A stretch of DNA of 64,000 nt from Branchiostoma floridae (taxonomy: Eukaryota > Chordata > Leptocardii > Amphioxiformes > Branchiostomatidae): positions 23,830,172 through 23,894,171 of the forward strand of contig NC_049988.1 of the NCBI RefSeq assembly GCF_000003815.2. Reading direction: 5' to 3'. The position numbers were made by a program, and so were the translations under genes. The stretch's first letter is position 1. Every line of letters begins with the position of its first letter. Positions 23,490-33,100 of this stretch are shown here, in pieces. The notes below the pieces were generated by a model, which was given only the letters and a program-made list of their open reading frames with translations, was not told the origin of the DNA and searched no databases.

Positions 23490-24044
23490 CCAAATATTCT
23501 TCGGCTTTGTCGAGTAGAAAACTAACAGAAAAGAACTTTTGGGTGGAATGGAATAAAGCAGTAAGGAATTGGCGCTAAAACATAGAATCGCTTACTGTAC
23601 AGTGGTAGTAACGCCAAAGTTTGTGGAGGGAATTTATAAATCTTTTTGCATGAGCCAGAAGTTCTTGTACGCAAAGAACATTCAAGAAAGACAAAAGTTT
23701 GGTTTGACTGTACCAAGTGCGTTTCCTGTTTTTGTGCGGTTACAACATAAGAAAACAGACAGGACAGCGCTTAAACACGTTACTTTACTTTTCATAGTAG
23801 CCTTTTGTTGTAGTAAGTGGTCGAAAAAAACAAAGCGATAGAATTGCTGGTATTTATTGGTGAAAGTTCATTTTCCTTTATTATAGGCCAAAATTAAATT
23901 GTACTTAGCTGTTCTCCAGAGTTTGTAGACTGTGCTCATTTGAGCCTGGACCACTTAACAAGCCACATTGGCGAAATTGTTTTGTGTGACAAATGGAATA
24001 AAAGTTGTAAACGGAAACTCTTCCGGCTGTCTTACTGAGGGGTG
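23490..24044 (+). pseudogene. Lectin 3'UTR fragment lacking its exon
   Basis: Matches the terminal-exon 3'UTR at 7660-8200 from GGCTTTGTCGAGTAGAAAAC through AATAAA at 23996-24001 to CTTACTGAGGGGTGAC. The RP-stop start is missing. It joins directly to the broken CTLD. Confidence 0.65.
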
Positions 24045-24198
24045 ACCTACAACAACTGGGCTCCGGGACAACCGGACAACTACCTTAACAAGGACCATTG
24101 AGGTCTTTACGTCTTTTCCCCTTCTGCATCCCGGAACGACAAGTGGATCCACTTCCCATGCAACAATCGGCGACGCTTCATCTGCCAGGCTGTTCTAG
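24045..24198 (+). pseudogene. Broken C-type lectin domain (C-terminal half)
   Basis: Frame reads TYNNWAPGQPDNYLNKDH, a TGA stop, then GLYVFSPSASRNDKWI ... NNRRRFICQAVL, with donor GTACTG at the usual place. The stop sits where CTLDs of this type often have a cysteine. It keeps a QPD motif (galactose-type in the family). The N-terminal half is missing and is replaced by lectin 3'UTR sequence, so it is a chimeric remnant. Confidence 0.75.
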
Positions 24199-24538
24199 GT
24201 ACTGGTTGTAACATGCACCGTTTCCTGAAACCTTTCTGTCTAGAAAATGTACCACAGCTTATGTACCCATTACACGGAGTGCATTAAACCATCATCACCT
24301 CCATGAAATATTCATATACAGATATCACACATGCAAATGAGGGACTTTTTTTGCATAATTAAAACATCGTTTATGATAAATAATGGGAATTTTATACCTG
24401 TGACATGTGTAAGTTAGTTGAAGTTGAACATTCTAAGCATGATCGAGGTATGAGGTCACCAAACTCTAGTTAATATTGCTGTTGTTATAAACACGTCACT
24501 CCACATCTCATCCCTGCTAATGTTACTTTTTTTTTCAG

Positions 24539-25200
24539 GACGTCCGTAGGTGACAGGCGGAACTCTCACCACCACTGTACAGCGGCTCTCCGACCATCCG
24601 CAGTAAAACTGACCAGCAAAACGTGAAACCTGGAATTATAACAACAGAGAAAATCAGCACGTTAGTTGTCCTCTGAACCTGTTTAAAAGTCGAGTAAAAG
24701 ACTAACAGAAGAAATAGGGGAATGGGCCACAAAGCAATGAATTATTTGTTATACAATGGTAGACACACAATAGTTTTCATGCAGAAAAATGTGCATTTTG
24801 TAAGACTTGCAAATAAGCATTTTATTAACATAGAAAAGGAGAAATCTCCTGGTTTGGCTGTACCAAACCAAATGCCTCTTTCTGGAGCGTCTCCTTCAAA
24901 TGCTAAACAGACAAGACATAAAAATGTAAGCACAACTTCACTAATAGTAATACATGTACTACGAAACCTCACTGTTCTCACAATAGACGGACTTTCCTCT
25001 GTTGTTGCAAACGGATCAAAACTGCGCAAAGCCCGTACTGCTGGTATTTATTGGTGGGATTTCCTTTGTAACAAGCCTGAACCAAGTTATAGAGATTTTC
25101 TCTGCTGTTCTTCAAACTTTGTAGACTGTGCTCATTTGAGCCTGGACCATTGACGAAACCACGTTAGTGAAACCGGTCTGTGGGACAGACTAAATAAAAG
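24539..25200 (+). CDS. Lectin terminal exon copy (RP-stop) and 3'UTR
   Basis: Acceptor CTTTTTTTTTCAG ends at 24538; GA CGT CCG TAG follows in phase 1 and gives G-R-P-stop (24549). 3'UTR to AATAAA at 25193-25198. It is the first intact terminal exon downstream of CTLD 1, so it may serve that gene. Confidence 0.6.
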
Positions 25201-25545
25201 TTGTAAACGGAAACTCTGCGGCTTCAGCTGTCTTAGTGAGGGGTGACTGTGGTGAGAAAGATGTCGGTTAGTCTGAGGATCAGTCCGCTCCATGTTTACT
25301 AATTATCCAACCTTTAGACACCGGCCATTAAACCCATACTGAGTATGAGGATCCGGTGCTTAATGATATGTTTGCAGTTCAGCTGAATGTAAGTTTTGGT
25401 AGTAGATTTGCATGGATATATTATAGTACAAGACATGTTGTACTCTAAAATATGTTCCATTCATGACGGCATTTTCTTGACAAACTTGCCAGGCCTCAGC
25501 TTAGTTCTGTTATCTACGAGTCCTAAGAATAAATCCGCCCGTTCT
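25185..25545 (+). repeat. Segmental duplicate of 8570-8940
   Basis: Near-identical to the earlier copy. It continues into a 25-bp C-run near 25602-25627. 25546-26116 otherwise holds only AT-rich intron-like DNA. Confidence 0.8.
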
Positions 25546-26116
25546 GTTCTTCCTTGGGAATTTTGAGGCCGTTTTGCTACAAAGAGGTAGCAACAAAAGT
25601 ACAGCCGCCCCCCCCCCCCCCCCCCCGCCAAAGTTAGGTTAAGTAATTTACACACTGGACGGGGAAATTAAATATCAAATCTGTATAGTTAGGCAAACGA
25701 AATACTAATGCACTTATTCACTCACTTCTTTAAAATCTTAAAAAGATAATTTTTCACAGTCTTCAGAATATTTATTAGCTCATATTAGGCTAAACCAGCG
25801 TGCATATTCTTTAAAATAACAAAACAATCACCTGCAAATCACATTATAGTGGGGGTGGGGTATTTATGCTGGTTAGATTTATATACATCACATTCAAAAG
25901 GAGTTGATATTATTGGGGGCTTGTGTTGCAAAATTGCACCTATACAAATATCAACAATTCTCTCCCAGAGAAGCTAAAATAAAGGTCCCACACACGGAGA
26001 GGTTTTTCTCTTCCATACAAGTACTGACAACAGTCTCAGACATTAAGATATTTTTCTATCCCCAACAGATCTTTTAGTAGTGTTCCCTACGTTTGTTGGT
26101 GACTCCATTTTTCCAG

Positions 26117-26491
26117 CATCTTGCCCTAAAGGTTACAGAATGTGGAATAAAACCTGCTACAAGGCCTTCGACACAGATAGGACCTTTACCGATGCGGCCG
26201 CGGCCTGTGGTGAAGACGGCGGCACCCTCGCCATGCCCCGAGACGCTGGGACCAACGCCTTCCTGGTCTCCTTGTCCGTGAGCGGTATTGCCTACTGTAT
26301 CGGCCTGCACGATCAGCGCAAAGAGGGGCACTTTGACTGGGTGGATGGTTCTGCACTCGAAACCTATAACAACTGGGGTCCAGGAGAAGTGGACAGCCAT
26401 GGACGAGGCAACCGAGTTTGCACTCTTTTCTCAGACGGCGGGACGTGGCACGACAGACAATGCGGCTGGCAGTTCAGCCAGGTTGTTCCAG
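26117..26491 (+). CDS. C-type lectin-like domain 2 exon
   Basis: 375 bp, acceptor TTTTTCCAG, donor GTACTG, phase 1-1, the same phases as CTLD 1. SCPKGYRMWNKTCYKAF, YCIGLHDQ, WVDGSALETYNNW, GEVDS in place of EPN, TWHDRQC in place of WND. Six cysteines kept. No private start, TM or stalk exon is visible between CTLD 1 and this exon, so it could be an alternative lectin head for the upstream gene or part of a gene that lost its front. Confidence 0.75.
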
Positions 26492-26514
26492 GTACTGCTT
26501 ATTTAACTCCAAGC

Positions 26515-26735
26515 AGATTCCTCCGGTGGCAGAGGAGTGAAATTGGCCACCGCGAAAGAAACAAAAAAAATCCCCAAATGTCACAGAAAACACAATGAAC
26601 TCTTGCAGCCGGCCCGGAGTAATTAGCACCTTCTTCCTATCAGTTTGATTGCCTGATAATATCCTTTGAGCGGTTGCGTCCTGCGGCAGATTCCACGCGT
26701 GGCCAATTTTACTCCTCTGCCGGCTAAACTCCTTC
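26515..26735. mobile_element. Fold-back element
   Basis: CCGGTGGCAGAGGAGTGAAA on the left pairs with the complement of TTTTACTCCTCTGCCGG on the right, with GGCCACCGCG / CGCGTGGCC further in. Non-coding. Related arms occur near 33530-33590. Confidence 0.65.
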
Positions 26736-26942
26736 CCCAGCTTATGTTACTGTTCTATGCCACCGGAGGAATCTCCTTGGAGATTAACTGCTTATAACCG
26801 TGCCATTTATTTCCTGAAACTTTTCAGTGTAGTTAACATACAACTCTAGAGCTATTCTTATTTCAAGCATGTTAGAGCATATAAGTATTGCTATTGCTAT
26901 AAACACATTCTGCATCTGAATACTGCTGGGTCTAGAGTCACT

Positions 26943-27120
26943 TTTCCGATCTTGTGCCCAGCCGGGCAGATAAGGTATACGAAAAGGGTTAAACAAAAGT
27001 CAGCAATAGCACAAAACTTGCTGAAAACATTTCACGAGGACATTTTGTCCATATTCATTGAATTTGTTTTCCGCAAGCAGTCCGTCCGGGCTCCAGTCAG
27101 GAAATGTGACCCTAACATAC
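26943..27120. mobile_element. Diverged MITE of the CCGGCCGGGC family
   Basis: CCCAGCCGGGCAG on the left and CCGTCCGGGCTCC...AGGAAATGTGACC on the right resemble the ends of 48722-48921. Confidence 0.45.
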
Positions 27121-27145
27121 TAAGTAACTCTGCTCATTTTTCCAG

Positions 27146-28270
27146 AACGTCCGTAAGCGACAGGCGGAACTCCATAAATGTGCAGCGGCTCTCCGACCAT
27201 CCGCAGTAAAACTAACATGTAAAACCGAGAACCTGGAAGTATAGCAACAGGTCAAATCAGCTCGTTTTTATAGATATTTTAAAACGTTTTCAAATAGTCA
27301 AGAAGAAATAGTGAATGGGCACCAAAGCGCGATGTATCCCTGTATTATTTATTTCAACGTAGACGTAACCCATCACCATCCACAGAGAGGGAATTTACAA
27401 TTATTTTCGCTTTAACCAAGAGTTTTACATGAAAACATTCTAGGAAGAAAAAGCCTCTCCTTAAGTTCAGTTCCTGTTTGGGGGCTAGTAGTATGAGTGG
27501 GCACCAAAATATTGAAGCAGTAATATAAAATGGTAGTTACAACTCAGTATTTTTGTAGCATTTTTGTAGTATTATAGTCTAGTAACTTTACAGGTCTGCC
27601 AGTAGTTCATCATTGACCCATCATTGACGTAAAGAATGTTCTAGAAAGGGAAGAGCTGCTGGTTTGGTCGTATTAAGTTTTATTTCCTGTTTTTGGGACG
27701 TTTCCCAGAAAATGCTGAACTGACAGGACAGAAACACTGTAATCGCTTAAAAAGCTTTACTTTTTTGTAGGCTGACTACATTTTGCTGCCGTAAATGGTC
27801 ATAGAAAACAAAGTATCAGAAGTGGATGCTGGCTTGCATTGTCAGAAGTTCTTTGATACGAGCCCTAAAGAGCGTATCCTGCTGGTCTTCAAAGCTTGTA
27901 TAGTAGGCTGACTTCACTTTATAGTAGAAAGCTGACTTCATTTAAGGGCACTATGCATTGTGAGAAGGTCCTTTGCTACGAGCCTTACCTATAGAGAGTT
28001 TTCTGTTCTTATCCAGACCTTATATTGTAGGCTGGCTTCGCTTTATAGTAGAAAGCTGACTTCGTGCTTGTGCAATAAATGAATGGGAAACATACCAGAA
28101 ATGGTCGCTGGTATCCACTGGTCATTTGTTACAAACCTTAACTAAGCTATAGATTCTTGTTGTTCTCCAAAGCTTGTTACTTATTTACTGTAGACTGTGC
28201 TTATTTGTGCCTAGACCACTGACAGAGCCTCATTTGTAAACCACTTTGTTTAACAGACCAAATTAAAGTT
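27146..28270 (+). CDS. Lectin terminal exon copy (RP-stop) and 3'UTR
   Basis: Acceptor TTTTTCCAG ends at 27145; AA CGT CCG TAA gives E-R-P-stop (27156). It would close CTLD 2 as ...VVP-ERP. The 3'UTR matches the other copies, with an internal repeat of the word TTTATAGTAGAAAGCTGACT at about 27920 and 28045. The poly(A) word is AATTAAA near 28260. Confidence 0.65.
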
Positions 28271-28954
28271 CTGGTCGGAAACTCTGCGGCTCCGGGTGTT
28301 TCAATGAGGAGTAACTGTGGTGAGAAAGCTATCTATCATCACGATGGTCATTTATAAACGTCTCTTTACTATAGGTTTTTAATGGGACAAAGAAACAGCG
28401 GTGAGCACCGTCAAGAGACTCCAAGAACTGTTCACGTACCAAAATCCATACAAATCTACCAGAGAGGGTTTTCTAGTTGCAAACAAGCACATAGGAGATA
28501 CAGTCAAAAACAATATCCCCCGTCATAGATAAACCTCCTAATCTGAAATATAAACTATCACCGCACCAGTAACAAGGCAACAAGCGACATTGAATTTATT
28601 CCCGTTTATTTTGGAACTAGTTTTAAGTCTCTAAACCGACATTCTTCAATACAATGGGCCAACCTTATGTTCAGAAGATGGCAAAGCGAAAACAGGGCAG
28701 GTAGCACAAGTTATCGGCCTCCTGAGCGTGCTTAGTCGGGCTTTTTTTGTTTATGATTTGTTTTTTTCCGGTTATGTAATAGTAACAGTTATGATAGTAC
28801 TCATTTTATGCTTTTTGTGAGCTGTTTCTTTTCGTACAACCATAAATGATATACAACACGAAAGAGCTCATTGTAAATGGAAATAAGCCCGATCCGTAGA
28901 GCCATGTTAGAGAGGCTAAGTTTGCACGCCCTGTCCCGCACATCTGCTTGGTTC
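28271..28954. other. Intergenic stretch between lectin and PGRP genes
   Basis: Starts with a last fragment of the lectin 3' duplicate (GGTGAGAAAG). The rest shows no gene. The lectin and PGRP genes converge tail to tail here. Confidence 0.6.
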
Positions 28955-29080
28955 TCAGCTGTAGTGCGCCCAGGACCGGATGTGGGAGTACAGGGTGTCT
29001 CCCGGACATGACGTACTGCCGACGTCACGGTGACCCTGCAGCCGGTACCCTGACGTCACCTTACCCAGCTGCACGCCACA
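28955..29080 (-). CDS. PGRP last exon
   Basis: Acceptor TTCTCCCCAG, then CGVQLGKVTSGYRL, GHRDVGSTSCPGDTLYSHI and RSWAHYS-stop. His and Cys are eight residues apart, as in zinc-dependent amidases. Phase 0 start joins ...DAAKAIIA. Confidence 0.9.
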   Translation of the reverse strand, partial: CGVQLGKVTSGYRLQGHRDVGSTSCPGDTLYSHIRSWAHYS

Positions 29081-32040
29081 CTGGGGAGAAAAGACAAATA
29101 TATCGATACAATATCAATAATAGGTCAATCAGTATGCCAATGGGCATGCCTAAGCTGTTTGCCAGCGTCATGTTCATTTTTTACTTTCGAATTTTTTTAA
29201 AGTAAACTTTTTCAAATTTTGACCGCGCCGCAAACGGCGTGCGCGGAGTGCGTTCGATTTATTCGAACGAAGCCCATGTGATACTATATTGTATCACATT
29301 TGATATCACCAGGTCCGGAACACCCAGCGGCCCAAGTATGACATTAAAAAACAGGAAAGAATAAAGGTCGCACGTCGATGATGGCCTTGGTGGCATCTAT
29401 CATTTTAAGGTATGTTGTTCTAATTCCTTCCCTCATTCCTTCCTTCTTCCCTACTCTCATTCCTTCTTTAAATCATCTCTCATTCCTTCTCTCATTCCTG
29501 CTCTCATTCCCTCCCAGGACTAGACGAGGGTTGCACGGCACTAAGCGGCACCTGTACAGACTACCGCTACACCATCTGTCTATTCTTTCTCTCTTTCCTT
29601 CTCTCACTCCTTTCTCACTCATCTCTCATATCCTCCACTCCTTTCCCCATCCCCTCTCTCTCCAGGACTAGACGAGGGCTGCACTGCTCTAGGCTGTACC
29701 TGCACAGACTACCGCTACACCACCTTTTCATTCCTTCTCTCATTCTTTCCCTCATGGTCCGGCATGTGGGAAATCATGGTTCTAGGACTTTTTATGCACA
29801 TTTATGCAAATAAGAAAAAATGCCGTACAGCGATGATGGCCTTAGCGGCGTCCAGAGCGGCCTGGTTCGGGAGGCGGGTCATGTAGTCCCCGACGAAGCT
29901 CACGGCGATGGCGACGCTGTTGTAGCCCTGCGTGTGGCCGCCTTGCCGGTCGAACCCGCGACCCTCGTACACACGGCCGTCCTCTCCAATCAGGAAGTTA
30001 TACCCGATATCAGCCCAGCCTGGAACATGAACATACAAACAAATACACAAATTGGGCTTCCAAAGATTCTTAAGTTATACCCTATATCACACCAGTATAA
30101 AACAGAAGAAAAAAAGTAATACCCCATAACGTTCTGGAGGACTAACTTCGTTTGCTCCACCTCTCAAGAGGAAGAAAGATGATGATGATGATGATAACGT
30201 TATCAGCCCAGCCTGGAACACGATCATAAAAAACGGGTTTCCAAAGATACAAACTGTTTTTACAACGGAGAAAGTACAAAAGTACATAGCATCTTTGGCG
30301 TCCTTCCATTCGGAGTACCATGTGGTTGTTGTGTGTGTCTGTATTGGGGGGGGGGGGGGGTGCTGATTCACGATTCTATTTTAGATATGGGCTACGTTCT
30401 TATGCCGTGAACGTCGTTGATACTTAGTTTGGACCANNNNNNNNNNNNNNNNNNNNNNNNNNNNNNNNNNNNNNNNNNNNNNNNNNNNNNNNNNNNNNNN
30501 NNNNNNNNNNNNNNNNNNNNNNNNNNNNNNNNNNNNNNNNNNNNNNNNNNNNNNNNNNNNNNNNNNNNNNNNNNNNNNNNNNNNNNNNNNNNNNNNNNNN
30601 NNNNNNNNNNNNNNNNNNNNNNNNNNNNNNNNNNNNNNNNNNNNNNNNNNNNNNNNNNNNNNNNNNNNNNNNNNNNNNNNNNNNNNNNNNNNNNNNNNNN
30701 NNNNNNNNNNNNNNNNNNNNNNNNNNNNNNNNNNNNNNNNNNNNNNNNNNNNNNNNNNNNNNNNNNNNNNNNNNNNNNNNNNNNNNNNNNNNNNNNNNNN
30801 NNNNNNNNNNNNNNNNNNNNNNNNNNNNNNNNNNNNNNNNNNNNNNNNNNNNNNNNNNNNNNNNNNNNNNNNNNNNNNNNNNNNNNNNNNNNNNNNNNNN
30901 NNNNNNNNNNNNNNNNNNNNNNNNNNNNNNNNNNNNNNNNNNNNNNNNNNNNNNNNNNNNNNNNNNNNNNNNNNNNNNNNNNNNNNNNNNNNNNNNNNNN
31001 NNNNNNNNNNNNNNNNNNNNNNNNNNNNNNNNNNNNNNNNNNNNNNNNNNNNNNNNNNNNNNNNNNNNNNNNNNNNNNNNNNNNNNNNNNNNNNNNNNNN
31101 NNNNNNNNNNNNNNNNNNNNNNNNNNNNNNNNNNNNNNNNNNNNNNNNNNNNNNNNNNNNNNNNNNNNNNNNNNNNNNNNNNNNNNNNNNNNNNNNNNNN
31201 NNNNNNNNNNNNNNNNNNNNNNNNNNNNNNNNNNNNNNNNNNNNNNNNNNNNNNNNNNNNNNNNNNNNNNNNNNNNNNNNNNNNNNNNNNNNNNNNNNNN
31301 NNNNNNNNNNNNNNNNNNNNNNNNNNNNNNNNNNNNNNNNNNNNNNNNNNNNNNNNNNNNNNNNNAGGAGACATTGTGTGCATGGATAGGTTTGTTTTTC
31401 TACAAATAGATACAGTTCTTGGAAGCCAATACAAATGATGACACACAAAACCAGAGTGTGCCCTTTGGCACACTTTTGTATTTTCGGTGGTCGTCACTGC
31501 ACCGTCATGGTGGTTATATCGTGTAAGGTGCCTTTTCCAAGGGCTCGGGGTTGGGACATAGCAAGTATCTAACCCTGGGGACCTATTCGTTCTGAGCGCA
31601 CACTCTTCAACTGTTACGCCACACCGACGCCAATTCAAGATTTAGCGCGCTATATGTACATAGTCATGATGCCCCAACGACCCATTAGAAGGTCAAGGGA
31701 TAGGTGAGGTGAGGTGACGTGATGTACATATATCCCCATTATTCTTACCTGGCTAATCGGAGTGTTCATGTGGTTGGTATATTTGGGCGACCTTACCTGG
31801 CTAATCGGGGTGTGCATGTGTTCATTATAACCGTTCATTTCCCCTTCATTCTTACCTGGCTAATCGGGGTGTGCATGTGGTTGGTATATTTGGGCGGCCT
31901 GGCCCCCCAGCCGTCCCGCAGCACCATGTTCAGTCCGGAGCACTGGCTGTAGTCCGCCAGGGGAACTCCGTTACTGAGGCCGCCAGAAGCTGGAAAGGGA
32001 AAACAGACGGATTGATGAGAAAAAATGGGTATGAGACAAC

Positions 32041-32119
<79 letters not shown>

Positions 32120-32197
32120 AAGGAAGAGGGAAAGAGAGGGAAAGAGAGAGAGAAATGGGGAGGGAGAGAGAGTGAGAGGGGGAGAGAGAAAGAGGGG

Positions 32198-32245
<48 letters not shown>

Positions 32246-32493
32246 GTGAACCTGTGTTGATAACATGTGTGTGTGGGAGGGGGGTGCGTGTGGGGATGAG
32301 AGAGAGAGAGAGAGAGAGAAAGAGAAAGAGACAGGGAGAGAGATTGAGAGAGAGAGAGAGAGAGAGACAGAGAGAGAGAGAGGGAGAGAGAGAGAGAGAG
32401 GGAGAGGGAGACAGAGAGAGAGAAAGACAGAGTGAACTTGTGTTGACAACAGACTACCTACATGTGTGTGTGGGAGAGGGTGTGAGTGGGGAT

Positions 32494-32526
<33 letters not shown>

Positions 32527-33063
32527 GGAGAGAGATTGATAGAGAGAGAGAGGGAAGAAAGAGAGAGAGAAAGAGAGACAGTCAGAGTGAACTTGTGTTG
32601 ACAACAGACTACCTACACATGTGTGGGAGGGGGGTGCGTTTGGGGATGAGAGAGAGAGAGAGAAAGAGAGAGGGAGAGAGATTGAGAGAGAGAGACAGAG
32701 AGACAGAGACAGACAGAGAGAGAGAGGGGAGAGAGAGATTGATAGAGAGAGAGAGAGAAGGAGAGAGAGGGGACAGAGGGAGAGACAGAGAGACAGACAG
32801 AGTGAACTTGTGTTGACAACAGACTACCTACACCTGTTTGTGTGGGAGGGGAGTGCGTGTGGGGATGAGAGAGAGAGAGAAAGAGAGACGGAGAGAGATT
32901 GATAGAGAGAGAGAGAGAAGGAGAGAGAGGGGACAGAGGGAGAGACAGAGAGACAGACAGAGTGAACCTGTGTTGACAACAGACTACCTACACATTTGTG
33001 TGTGGTAGGGGGGTGCGTGTGGGTATGAGAGAGAGAGAGAGAGAAAGAGAGGGGGAGAGAGAC

Positions 33064-33100
<37 letters not shown>

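Noticed and set aside
30381-31638. ORFs of 330-404 residues
   Set aside because: They consist almost wholly of N from the assembly gap.
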